Assembly: GCF_009695815.1 (NCBI RefSeq)
Contig: NZ_VUNE01000003.1
Span: 124,001 to 188,000, forward strand
Source: Peptostreptococcus porci
Lineage (GTDB): Bacteria > Bacillota > Clostridia > Peptostreptococcales > Peptostreptococcaceae
Direction of reading: 5' to 3'
DNA: 64,000 bases
Positions within the stretch are counted from its first letter, which is position 1. Every line of letters begins with the position of its first letter. The notes beneath the pieces were generated by a model that did not search any database, was not told the DNA's origin, and saw nothing but the letters and a program-made list of their open reading frames with translations. Positions 35,942 to 44,583 of this stretch are shown in pieces. The translations under genes and the position numbers were made by a program.

Positions 35942-36087
35942 AAGGATTCTTAAATATTCATAAGAATACCCAAAAAATACCTTAAAGAACATAATCCTTT
36001 TCAATACTTTTTAAGAATCCTTTCAATTTCTGATATAAAACAAATAGTAAACTTTTGTTATTAACAAAAAACCTAATGTTATTAACA
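35942..36087. promoter_or_regulatory. Repeat-rich control region between the two-component system and the VTC operon
   Basis: The 472-base gap (35669-36140) has no gene. AAGGATTCTTAAA (35942-35954) and its exact inverse TTTAAGAATCCTT (36010-36022) form a 13-bp inverted repeat. TGTTATTAACA, itself a palindrome, occurs twice exactly 21 bases apart (36056-36066 and 36077-36087), that is on the same DNA face. These are candidate binding sites for the adjacent response regulator or another factor. Confidence 0.6.
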
Positions 36088-36140
36088 ATAATTAATAAAT
36101 AGAAATCAAATATAAATAAAAATTTTACGGAGGTAGAACC

Positions 36141-36863
36141 ATGAAAAAATCAATCAATACTTTTAAAAGATATGAGAAGAAATATATTATCGACACCAAT
36201 CAGTATGACAAGCTAATGATGCTGTTCAAAAATCAAATGCAGTTCGATGAATATTCTGAATCGCAAATTAATAATATATACTATGATACTCATGATTTCA
36301 AAATGATTAGAGCATCAATCGAAAAGCCAGTGTATAAAGAAAAAATTAGATTGAGGAGCTATGGAACGCCTGAAGCATACGATGATGTTTTCCTAGAAAT
36401 CAAGAAAAAGCATGATGGTATCGTATACAAAAGAAGACTACAAATGCCTTACAGCACTGCAAAAGTCTGTATGATGAAAAATAAGTGTATGGATAATACC
36501 CAGATTGGAAAAGAAATTCAATGGTCACTTGATTACTATAAGCCTGAACCAAAGGTATTTATTGGATATCACAGATTGGCTATGAAGGGAATTGAAGACG
36601 AGAATCTAAGAATAACACTTGACAACAATCTACTTTTCAGAGATTATGATCTCTCACTTTCTAGTGGTTCTTACGGACAGTATTTGTTGGAAAAAGGTCA
36701 ATACATAATGGAAATAAAAACGATAGGTGGGATGCCACTTTGGTTATCAAAAGTGCTTGATGAGCTAAAGATAATGCCTTCTTCCTTTTCAAAGTACGGT
36801 GTCGCATACAAGACGATGCTTAGAAGATTTTTATTAGAAGAGGGGGTAGTAAACCATGATTAA
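36141..36863 (+). CDS. VTC-domain protein (polyphosphate polymerase-like, TTM superfamily)
   Basis: A 240-residue protein with the tunnel-shaped VTC/triphosphate tunnel fold. Visible strands carry the charged residues that line the tunnel: RYEKKYII, IYYDTHDF, KIRLRSYG, FLEIKKKHDGIVYKRR and IMEIKT. In yeast Vtc4 the same domain makes polyphosphate from ATP; in bacteria the activity is largely untested. GGAGG precedes the ATG. Its end overlaps the DUF4956 membrane protein gene by 8 bases. A beta-helix lipoprotein follows, a combination often seen with CotH-type kinases, which are absent here. Confidence 0.9.
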   Translation: MKKSINTFKRYEKKYIIDTNQYDKLMMLFKNQMQFDEYSESQINNIYYDTHDFKMIRASIEKPVYKEKIRLRSYGTPEAYDDVFLEIKKKHDGIVYKRRLQMPYSTAKVCMMKNKCMDNTQIGKEIQWSLDYYKPEPKVFIGYHRLAMKGIEDENLRITLDNNLLFRDYDLSLSSGSYGQYLLEKGQYIMEIKTIGGMPLWLSKVLDELKIMPSSFSKYGVAYKTMLRRFLLEEGVVNHD

Positions 36864-37533
36864 TGAAATATTAACAACGTCGATTGTAAGTAATGGAATA
36901 ACTGCTCAGAATTTCTTAATTTGCTCAATTGTGTCAATCGCACTAGGAATAATTTCTACATTTATCTATATGTATAAAAACTCTTATTCAAAAAATTTCG
37001 TTGTTACTTTGGCGCTACTACCAGCTATAGTACAAGGAGTTATACTACTGGTAAATGGAAACCTAGGAACAGGGGTTGCAGTGATGGGAGCCTTTAGCTT
37101 GGTAAGATTTAGATCAATACCAGGTGGGGCCAGAGAAATAGGAAGTATATTCCTGTCTATGGCAATAGGCTTGGCTGCTGGTATGGGATACATTGCAATA
37201 GCCGCACTTTTCGTGTTGATAATTGGAATTGCAAATCTAATACTTTTATCTAGCAATTTTGCTGATCAAAAAAACTCAGAAAAAGATTTGAAAATAATAA
37301 TACCTGAAAGTCTTGATTATACAGAAGTTTTCGATGATATTTTTGAAAAGTATACTACAAAATCAGATTTAATAACAGCAAAAACAACGAATATGGGAAG
37401 CCTATATGAGCTTTACTATCAAATCAAACTAAAAAATGTAAAGGATGAAAAGAAATTTATTGATGATCTTCGTTGCAGAAACGGAAATCTAAACATCATG
37501 TGTGGAAGATTAAAGAAAAAAGAAGAGCTTTAG
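36856..37533 (+). CDS. DUF4956 family membrane protein
   Basis: A 225-residue protein with about four membrane segments in residues 15-135 and a ~90-residue cytosolic C-terminal domain. The conserved core GNLGTGVAVMGAFSLVRFRS, followed by IPGGAREIGSIFLSMAIGLAAGMG, identifies DUF4956. Members are regularly encoded beside VTC-domain proteins, so the pair may form a membrane polyphosphate synthase/translocator, which is inference. GAGGGGG precedes the ATG inside the VTC gene, indicating coupling. Confidence 0.9.
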   Translation: MINEILTTSIVSNGITAQNFLICSIVSIALGIISTFIYMYKNSYSKNFVVTLALLPAIVQGVILLVNGNLGTGVAVMGAFSLVRFRSIPGGAREIGSIFLSMAIGLAAGMGYIAIAALFVLIIGIANLILLSSNFADQKNSEKDLKIIIPESLDYTEVFDDIFEKYTTKSDLITAKTTNMGSLYELYYQIKLKNVKDEKKFIDDLRCRNGNLNIMCGRLKKKEEL

Positions 37534-37626
37534 CTCAAAAACGACTTAAAATATTTTTAAATATTTAAATCTATTTTCAAACACACATTGACTATATATA
37601 ATACATTAATTAATTGGAGGAGAAAT

Positions 37627-39675
37627 ATGAAAAACTATAAAATAAAAAGCAAATTAGCCCTGGCTCTGATAGCCACATCGCTTATCGCATCTGGCTGTAG
37701 CAATGCTCTGACAAATTCAAGCTCAACTTCTACAACTGCCACATCAACATCATCTATAACAGATAAATACTCTGACAAAGATTTGGATCCTTCATGGGAT
37801 GAAAGCACTGCCACAAAGATCACATTTTCAGGTGACTCAATCACAGTTTCTGGAGATGGTACTCAGGAAGAAAATGGGAATTTAATAATCAAATCTGGAG
37901 GAACATATGTTTTGTCAGGAACACTGGATAGTGGGCAAATAATTGTTGAAGCTTCTGACACCGATAAAGTTCAAATAGTTCTTAATAATGCTAGCATAAC
38001 CAATAAAGACAGTATACCACTAAATATAAAGACTGCAGACAAGGTATTCCTTACATTGGCAGACAATACCACAAATAAAATAGTGGATAGCTCTAGCGCT
38101 GTAGTTTCAAACAGCTCAACAGATAGTTCAAATACAAGCTCTGTAAGCAATGCTTCAACCTCTACAGAAAATTCTGAAAGTGCAGAAACAAATAGTGCAA
38201 ATAGCGCAGAGAATAACTCTTCAACAACAAATGAAACTGATTCACCCGATGCTGCCATTTACTCTAAGTGTGATTTGACAATCAATGGTAATGGCTCACT
38301 AACAGTCAATAGTAATAACAATGAAGGTATCAAATCAAAGGATGAATTGGTAATAACAGGTGGAAATATCAAAGTCGATTCCAAAGGCGATGCCCTAACA
38401 GGAAAAGATTCAATTGCGATAAAAGGCGGTAGTTTCGATCTTAACTCAAATAAAGACGGAATCAAGTCATCAAATTCAACAGATTCATCAAAGGGATGGA
38501 TTTCTATAGACGGTGGAACATTTAAAATATCTGCCGCAAATGATGGCATTGAGGCAGAAACAATACTTGAAATAAATGATGGGGATTTCGATATCACTAC
38601 CGGAGATGGTGGAGAAACTGTATCTACGCAATCACAACAAAACTCATTAGGTGGAGGGCGTCAAAATGGTATGAGACCAGATATGAATCAACAAAACGGG
38701 AATCCACAATCAAATTCGGAATTTGGCAATCGAGGGAATATGAAAAATTTTAGCACAAATGCTGAAAATTCAGATTCAAGCGAAAGCATCAAGGGATTAA
38801 AGTCAGGTACCGATCTCGTTGTCAATAGTGGTAGCATTACGATAAATGCCGAAGAAGATGCTCTTCATAGCAACAAAGACATTAATATAAACGGAGGAAC
38901 TCTAAGTGTAAAAGCCGGAGATGACGGAATACATAGTGAAGATACCTTGAATATCACGAATGATGCAAAGGTAGATATTTTAAATAGCTACGAAGGAATT
39001 GAATCTAAGGTGATCAACATTAAGGGTGGAACGACTTCTGTTGTTTCTAGTGACGATGGAATAAACGGAACCTCTGGTAGCTCTGACGTTCAAGGAATAA
39101 GAGGCAGCGGAGAAAGTGCTCAAGACGGCGTATCTGTAAACATCTCAGGTGGTTCTCTGACTGTAAACGCACAAGGAGATGGTCTGGATTCAAATGCCGA
39201 CATCAATATAACAGGCGGAAAAACAATTGTCTACGGACCTTCCAATGGTGGAAACGGAAGCCTTGACTACACAGGAACAGCAAAAATAACAAAGGGAACT
39301 TTTGTAGCTATTGGTACTGCGGATATGTATCAGGGATTCGACGATAGCTCTTCACAAAATACAGTGACATTTGGATTTAATTCCACACAAAGTGAGAACC
39401 AAACCTTGACATTGGTAGATTCTAATAACAATATAATCACATCTTTCAAAGCTCAAAAGTCTTATCAAGCATTATTGATAAGCTCTGACAAGCTTAAGGA
39501 AGGCGAAACATATACACTTTACAGTGGAGGAACTGTTTCAGAAAACAGCTCAAAAAATACTTCAGATAAGGATTCCTCAACTGATTCGAGTCTAAATACT
39601 AGTGGTAGTCTTTCAGGTGGAGAAAAAGTAACACAATTCACACTGTCTGAAAAAAATACAGTGGTTAATATATAG
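37627..39675 (+). CDS. Carbohydrate-binding domain (DUF4353) lipoprotein
   Basis: A 682-residue surface lipoprotein. The signal peptide ends in the lipobox IASGC (Cys near residue 24). A Ser/Thr/Asn-rich linker near residues 155-205 and a Gly/Asn/Gln-rich stretch (about residues 340-380) interrupt repeated strands of the type GG-x-I-x-V-x-S-x-x-D-G-I-x-S, which suggest a right-handed beta-helix. This matches the DUF4353 family. I chose ATG 37627 after GGAGGAG. It follows the VTC and DUF4956 genes and probably belongs to the same operon. Its ligand is unknown. A strong terminator follows. Confidence 0.88.
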   Translation: MKNYKIKSKLALALIATSLIASGCSNALTNSSSTSTTATSTSSITDKYSDKDLDPSWDESTATKITFSGDSITVSGDGTQEENGNLIIKSGGTYVLSGTLDSGQIIVEASDTDKVQIVLNNASITNKDSIPLNIKTADKVFLTLADNTTNKIVDSSSAVVSNSSTDSSNTSSVSNASTSTENSESAETNSANSAENNSSTTNETDSPDAAIYSKCDLTINGNGSLTVNSNNNEGIKSKDELVITGGNIKVDSKGDALTGKDSIAIKGGSFDLNSNKDGIKSSNSTDSSKGWISIDGGTFKISAANDGIEAETILEINDGDFDITTGDGGETVSTQSQQNSLGGGRQNGMRPDMNQQNGNPQSNSEFGNRGNMKNFSTNAENSDSSESIKGLKSGTDLVVNSGSITINAEEDALHSNKDININGGTLSVKAGDDGIHSEDTLNITNDAKVDILNSYEGIESKVINIKGGTTSVVSSDDGINGTSGSSDVQGIRGSGESAQDGVSVNISGGSLTVNAQGDGLDSNADINITGGKTIVYGPSNGGNGSLDYTGTAKITKGTFVAIGTADMYQGFDDSSSQNTVTFGFNSTQSENQTLTLVDSNNNIITSFKAQKSYQALLISSDKLKEGETYTLYSGGTVSENSSKNTSDKDSSTDSSLNTSGSLSGGEKVTQFTLSEKNTVVNI

Positions 39676-39711
39676 TAAAAACTCAAATTAATCAGTATAA
39701 GTTTACCATAA

Positions 39712-39740
39712 AAAATAGGAGGGAAACCCCCTCCTATTTT
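39712..39740. terminator. Bidirectional terminator after the lipoprotein gene
   Basis: AAAATAGGAGGG and CCCTCCTATTTT form a perfect 12-bp stem with loop AAACC, followed by a T-run on the plus strand. Confidence 0.9.
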
Positions 39741-39827
39741 AGCTTTTTTATTAAACATATTTTTATTAATTATATCTTTTAATTAGCTTATTATTAAACA
39801 ATTTTTTATATTTTTTTGAACACAATG

Positions 39828-40685
39828 TCAGTTTAATTTTGCAGCTTTATCAAATTCTCTCGCCGCTAGTATATTGTCATTGTCATCCAAGCGATTCACA
39901 ATGGTGAATACATAATAAGCAAGATTTAAGTTAATACTTCCAAACAAAGGATTCACCCAATCTCCTTCAAGTGGAGAATTCCATATAAAATGCAGTATAA
40001 CCGGTGCTAAAATTAAGCAAAGTGCTTTAAGCCTTGGTATTGCAGGCACATTTTTAATAATGGCTATAAGTCCAACACCAAATACTATCCCAAAAGCCAT
40101 ATGACTGCCAAGAGCATTTGACACTCTCTCGAAAGCTATTGAAAATCCACTGTTTGTTTCTCCAAAAGTAGCTTGAGAAATATACGCCCAATCCTCCAAA
40201 ACCTGAAAACCGAATCCAGAGATCATGCCTGACACAAATGCTTCCTTTAATGAAATTCCTCTGCATAGTAAATATACTAAAAGTACAACTAAACCTTTTG
40301 CAATCTCTTCTGTAAATGGTGCTGTTAAAGCAGCTCCCCAACTATCAATCACAGCTCTTGGAACACTTGTTGAAAATAAAACCTGTGAAATTAGAGCGTT
40401 CCCCTCACCACCTAGATACAGCGGTATTGTAAATCCTAGTATAAAGCTTAGTAAAACAACCTTACGTGAAACATTTAATCTGTTAACCAAATAGCGTACA
40501 AAGAATGCAGTCGGCACAGCATACAATAGCACCAGACTCGAAGCAGTCAAAAACGCTGGAAACAGCGCTACGGATTTATCCTTCTCCGCAAACTGACTAA
40601 AAAAGTCACGAAAACCTATAAATACCAATGCTACAGTTATGATAACCAGCAATTTGTATCCATAATTGTCAAAAAATTTCCTCAT
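39828..40685 (-). CDS. PrsW-family intramembrane metalloprotease
   Basis: A 285-residue membrane protein with about eight hydrophobic segments. The glutamate-rich active-site motifs of the PrsW/CAAX-protease-like (YhfE-type) family are visible: APFTEEIAKG (EE pair, about residue 125), GFQVLEDWAYI (about residue 160) and the histidines in GSHMAFG and ILHFIWNSP. In Bacillus PrsW starts proteolysis of an anti-sigma factor. No sigma/anti-sigma pair lies nearby, so the target is unknown. Confidence 0.9.
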   Translation of the reverse strand: MRKFFDNYGYKLLVIITVALVFIGFRDFFSQFAEKDKSVALFPAFLTASSLVLLYAVPTAFFVRYLVNRLNVSRKVVLLSFILGFTIPLYLGGEGNALISQVLFSTSVPRAVIDSWGAALTAPFTEEIAKGLVVLLVYLLCRGISLKEAFVSGMISGFGFQVLEDWAYISQATFGETNSGFSIAFERVSNALGSHMAFGIVFGVGLIAIIKNVPAIPRLKALCLILAPVILHFIWNSPLEGDWVNPLFGSINLNLAYYVFTIVNRLDDNDNILAAREFDKAAKLN

Positions 40686-40811
40686 ATAAACCCCTCCAAT
40701 TTTTTAAGAATATAGATATACGATTATATCAATACTATCCAAATATGATATATCTGATAAATTTACTATATAGTTAACTTATATAGTTTTTGAAAATCCA
40801 GTATAATATAT

Positions 40812-40842
40812 CATAAAAAGTTGATAGTGTCAACTTTTTATG
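40812..40842. terminator. Strong hairpin in the gap before the hypothetical gene
   Basis: CATAAAAAGTTGA and TCAACTTTTTATG form a 13-bp stem with a 5-base loop, then GAGTTTTTTT on the plus strand. It lies downstream of the hypothetical gene at 40931-41440 on the minus strand. A TATAAT at 40802-40807 just before it leaves open a very short transcript, but no good -35 is present. Confidence 0.55.
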
Positions 40843-40930
40843 GAGTTTTTTTGTCCAAATCGTCAAGTATATGATATCAGTCCTCCCTCAGTTATAACAC
40901 CAAAATTAGATGGGTTTAAATATTAAATTA

Positions 40931-41440
40931 TTATTTTAAAATCGCATAGTATTCTTCCATACTACACTCTTCGATTTTTACATTATTTGAAATACCTATG
41001 TAATACTCAATTTTATGCTTACTTTTAGCCATATTGCTCAAATTCACTATTTTTTTTATATTTTTAGGCAAATCATCATAGCAAATTGGTTCTAAGTAAA
41101 AATAAAAACCATCTTTATCAATTTCATAGTTTTCTGTTTTACCTTTAAAAAACTCATCTACCTCAGCACTATCATTAAATATTAATATCGATGAATTTGA
41201 AATAGTAGACATATTCATCCATCCAATTGAAATCCTATTAATATCATTATCTTTTTTAAAACTTAGTACATCCAGTAGAAGATTTAATATATATACTTTT
41301 TTTGAATCAGTATGTTTCATGTTCCATTCTTCAAAGGAGTATGGAACATAAATCTCATTTATATGGTTATTCATTTTCATATTATTGATTTCTATAGGTA
41401 TTTTTTTCCAAAGCCTACTTACAAATCTATTTTTTTTCAT
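40931..41440 (-). CDS. Hypothetical protein, 169 residues
   Basis: I do not recognise this protein. It begins MKKNRFVSRLWKKIPIEINN, has no signal peptide or membrane segment, and is a mixed alpha/beta, acidic-to-neutral cytosolic protein. The central part FNDSAEVDEFFKGKTENYEIDK and the strand DGFYFYLEPICYD faintly recall small immunity-type proteins such as DUF3885, but I would not assign it. GAGGGAA precedes the ATG. It stands alone between a hairpin and an AT-rich gap, a setting common for recently acquired genes. Confidence 0.7.
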   Translation of the reverse strand: MKKNRFVSRLWKKIPIEINNMKMNNHINEIYVPYSFEEWNMKHTDSKKVYILNLLLDVLSFKKDNDINRISIGWMNMSTISNSSILIFNDSAEVDEFFKGKTENYEIDKDGFYFYLEPICYDDLPKNIKKIVNLSNMAKSKHKIEYYIGISNNVKIEECSMEEYYAILK

Positions 41441-41669
41441 AAAAATTCCCTCGGATTTGATTTTGCTAAATACTCTTCCATTTTTTTCTCCTTTATTTGT
41501 GTCAAATACAACAGAATCATGTTAAAAATATAAAATATCTTGCATTACATTAATAATATACCAAAAAAAAATTGATTTCAATATCAAAATCTAATATGTA
41601 CTGAATATTAGTAATTGAGCATAACTAGTATTAGTTTGACAAATACTAAGTACCAATTTAGAGCATTAA

Positions 41670-41726
41670 AATACCCCATTTCTATACTCATACACAATAT
41701 CACTGCAAGAGAAGAAATGAGGTATT
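41670..41726. repeat. Inverted repeat in the 350-base gap before the nitroreductase
   Basis: AATACCCCATTTCT and AGAAATGAGGTATT match as a 14-bp inverted repeat with one mismatch and a 29-base loop. A further repeat, CTAGTATTAG/AATACTAAG, lies near 41625-41650. No gene is present in 41441-41791. It may be a terminator for the nitroreductase gene or a small mobile-element scar. Confidence 0.45.
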
Positions 41727-41791
41727 AATCCAAATACTAAGACCAATATCTACTAGCTTTTTATTTCTTGGTCATGTACATCATCCAACAA

Positions 41792-42418
41792 CTACTTAAC
41801 AAATTTCACTCTATTCGATATATCTTCCTTTTCCTTTGCATCAGGCTCTGAAATAATTCCACCGAACGGCATCTGAGCATCTAGCACATAGCTATCGGGC
41901 AAATCAAATAAATCCCTAACCATATGATCTATTGCTGGGTTGTAATGCTGTAAACTTGCTCCAATGCCTAGCTCTCTCAAGCCACTCCACAATGAGATCT
42001 GTAGCATTGCAGATGATTGACTCGCCCATTTCGGAAAATTGTCAGCATACAGTGGGAATTGATCCTGAAGTCCCTTTACCACATTCTTGTCATAGAAATA
42101 AAGAATTGTTCCGTAACCACTCTTAAAACTATCGATTTTTTCTCTTGCAACCTTTCCACCAAATGCGTCATATATTTTGTCCCAAAGCTCATCTTGTTTT
42201 GAACCTGTTGCAACAACAATCCTCGTACTCTTCATATTAAATGCATCTGGTATCAATTCAGTAGCTTCATTAATCAACTCAACAACCTTATCCTCTGAAA
42301 CTGGTATATCCTTATTAATTCCGTAATATGTCCTTCTTGCCCTCAAACTTTCTAATATTTTCATTCTTAATTTTTGCATATGATCTACATTTAAATCATA
42401 TACTCTCCTTCCCTTCAT
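41792..42418 (-). CDS. Nitroreductase family protein
   Basis: A 208-residue FMN-dependent oxidoreductase of the nitroreductase superfamily. The N-terminal FMN-phosphate region is LESLRARRTYYGI, NMKSTRIVVATG follows, and the C-terminal ALRELGIGASLQHYNP-like segment (here GLRELGIGASLQHYNP) is diagnostic. It resembles the YdgI/HBN1-like subgroup. The substrate (nitro compound or quinone-like) is not predictable. It stands alone on the minus strand. Confidence 0.92.
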   Translation of the reverse strand: MKGRRVYDLNVDHMQKLRMKILESLRARRTYYGINKDIPVSEDKVVELINEATELIPDAFNMKSTRIVVATGSKQDELWDKIYDAFGGKVAREKIDSFKSGYGTILYFYDKNVVKGLQDQFPLYADNFPKWASQSSAMLQISLWSGLRELGIGASLQHYNPAIDHMVRDLFDLPDSYVLDAQMPFGGIISEPDAKEKEDISNRVKFVK

Positions 42419-42682
42419 TATTTTATCATCTTAATTATTAATTTTTAACTTCCACCTTTTGATATTATTAATGTACCCCTAATTAGATGTAAATATTCAT
42501 GTGAGCTTTATTTTTTTTCAGAAATAGTATATAATTTTATTCATAGCTATTATGATTCACTGAAATTCAAGGTAATCACGAAAGTAATATTTCATAATAT
42601 AAAAAAAATTGAAGATATCAAGCAAATATATCAACATATAATTTTGAAGATAAAATTAATTAGATTTGGAGAAAAAATAAAA

Positions 42683-43486
42683 ATGAGATTAACTAACGAC
42701 AGATTAAAAAAAATAGACACTAGAAAAGAGAAAAATATTAAAATATTGTTCACATTTATTATTTTGTTCATTAGTATCACGTTCCTTGCTGGCTGTAGCG
42801 ACTTGTCATCTAGCAGTAGCGATTTTTATGAAACAGCAGAAGTTACAAAGGTAGTAGATGGAGATACAATAAATGTACAAATAAACGGAAAAGATTACAA
42901 GGTTAGGATGATAGGTGTAGATACTCCTGAAACTGTCCATCCAAGCAAGCCAGTTCAATTTTACGGTCGAGAAGCTAGTGATTATACCAAAAAAAATTTA
43001 ACTGACAAAACTGTGTATCTGCAAAAAGACGTTTCAGATACAGATAAATATGGAAGGCTTTTAAGATATGTTTGGACAGCGGCACCAAGTAGTGACAATC
43101 CTTCTGAGGAGGAGATTATAGAATCTATGTACAACGCCAATTTGGTAAAAAATGGGTATGCACATGCGTATACCTATCAGCCTAATAGTAGATACAGCGA
43201 TTTATTTTCAAAGCTACAATCATCAGCTCGTGAAAAAAACATCGGACTTTGGAATCCAGATTTGGAGAAAAAATTCAATAACGGTAATTCTGGCGAAAAA
43301 AATATTTCAACCAACTCAAAAAAATCAAGTGATGCCACATCAAATAAGATTAAAGGTAATAAAAAAAGCAAAATATATCATTTGCCAGGCTCAAAGACTT
43401 ATAGCCAAGTAAGCGAAAAAAATGCAGTGTATTTTGACACTGAACAGGATGCCATAGACGCCGGTTACAAAAAATCTGGAAATTAA
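42683..43486 (+). CDS. Thermonuclease-family secreted lipoprotein
   Basis: A 267-residue lipoprotein with a staphylococcal nuclease (SNase) domain. The N-terminus has a long basic segment, a hydrophobic stretch and the lipobox FLAGC (Cys about residue 38). Catalytic residues are visible in KVRMIGVDTPE (Arg, Asp, Glu) and GRLLRYVW (Arg). The C-terminal ~65 residues are Ser/Lys/Asn-rich followed by HLPGSKTYSQVSEKNAVYFDTEQDAIDAGY, a small Ada/excalibur-like metal-binding module seen on such nucleases. I chose ATG 42683, preceded by GGAG. It probably degrades extracellular DNA or RNA. Confidence 0.92.
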   Translation: MRLTNDRLKKIDTRKEKNIKILFTFIILFISITFLAGCSDLSSSSSDFYETAEVTKVVDGDTINVQINGKDYKVRMIGVDTPETVHPSKPVQFYGREASDYTKKNLTDKTVYLQKDVSDTDKYGRLLRYVWTAAPSSDNPSEEEIIESMYNANLVKNGYAHAYTYQPNSRYSDLFSKLQSSAREKNIGLWNPDLEKKFNNGNSGEKNISTNSKKSSDATSNKIKGNKKSKIYHLPGSKTYSQVSEKNAVYFDTEQDAIDAGYKKSGN

Positions 43487-43499
43487 ATATTTTATCAAA

Positions 43500-43556
43500 A
43501 AATGGCTAAACTAAGCACGCGATATTAACATATTTTGTGCTGATATTTAGCCATTT
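43500..43556. terminator. Terminator between convergent genes
   Basis: AAATGGCTAAA and TTTAGCCATTT form an 11-bp stem, with AGCAC/GTGCT nested inside. It lies between the nuclease gene and the oppositely oriented dehydrogenase gene and may serve both. Confidence 0.75.
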
Positions 43557-43558
43557 AT

Positions 43559-44512
43559 TTATATCATTCTTGCTTTATCCACAATTTCCATTACTAAAAG
43601 ACTATGATTCATTCTATCTTTTGCAGATTTAAGGTCTTTTTCATCAATAATTCTCTTAAATTCCTTAAACTCACTGTACATCCTATGCTCGTGTTCATTG
43701 ATGTTAAATACCTTCCTGTCCCCAAGAATGTTTTCCAATACACTTGGAATTGAGTTTGTTGCACCATTCACGACAAAGCTACCTTTTTCACCCTGCACAG
43801 TTGTCCTAATTTCAGATGTCGAATCCTTTGCACCTATACAAACCACCTTTGTGGTTTCATATTCCATAATCAGTATTCCTGATGTATCAATTTCATTATC
43901 AATATTTGCCACATATTCAACCCTATTTGGTCTGCCAAGCAATCCAACAACAAAATGAATGTTGTAAATATTTATATCCATCAATGCTCCTCCACCCTTT
44001 TGTGGATCAAATGCCGGCAAAATTATCCCTTTCTTGAATGCGTCATATCTCGATGAATATTGTGAATAATTGCATTCTATTATTTTTATATCGCCAATGC
44101 GTTTTAAATTACTTTTTATGTACTCATAATTTTTTAGATATTGATTGGTTATTGCCTCTATCAATATTAGATTTTTTTCCTCAGCAAGCTCCTTTATTTC
44201 AATCAATTGATCCATATTAAGAGTAAATGGCTTTTCACAGATTACATTTTTACCGAACAACAATGCTTTTTTTGAATATTCATAATGAAGATGATTAGGG
44301 ATTCCTATGTATACGGTGTCTATTTCTTGACTTTCAAGCATATTTTCATAATCAGTAAATACTTTTTCGATACTAAATATTTCCTTCAACTCAATTAACT
44401 TTTGTTTACTTCTCTCAGTTCCTGATATTCCAACTATTTCTATATCTAACTCTTTTAATATTGGTAACACATCGTTTACTATCATTCCAGATCCAACAAT
44501 TCCTAGCCTCAT
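43559..44512 (-). CDS. Gfo/Idh/MocA-family NAD(P)-dependent oxidoreductase
   Basis: A 317-residue two-domain dehydrogenase. The N-terminal Rossmann fold starts MRLGIVGSGMIVNDVLP, the family signature CEKPFTLNMDQLIEI (with its catalytic Lys) lies near residue 92, and GGGALMDINIYNIHF holds the usual Asp/His region near residue 160. I chose the ATG at 44512, where the Rossmann motif starts and AAGGGTG precedes it. Members act on sugars, inositols or related compounds; I cannot assign a substrate. It is 71 bases downstream of transketolase on the same strand. Confidence 0.92.
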   Translation of the reverse strand: MRLGIVGSGMIVNDVLPILKELDIEIVGISGTERSKQKLIELKEIFSIEKVFTDYENMLESQEIDTVYIGIPNHLHYEYSKKALLFGKNVICEKPFTLNMDQLIEIKELAEEKNLILIEAITNQYLKNYEYIKSNLKRIGDIKIIECNYSQYSSRYDAFKKGIILPAFDPQKGGGALMDINIYNIHFVVGLLGRPNRVEYVANIDNEIDTSGILIMEYETTKVVCIGAKDSTSEIRTTVQGEKGSFVVNGATNSIPSVLENILGDRKVFNINEHEHRMYSEFKEFKRIIDEKDLKSAKDRMNHSLLVMEIVDKARMI

Positions 44513-44583
44513 AATAATCACCCTTCGTTTAATCCAAAAAGAGGAAGCGTATTTAACACCCCCTCTCAATTTATTTCAATTTA

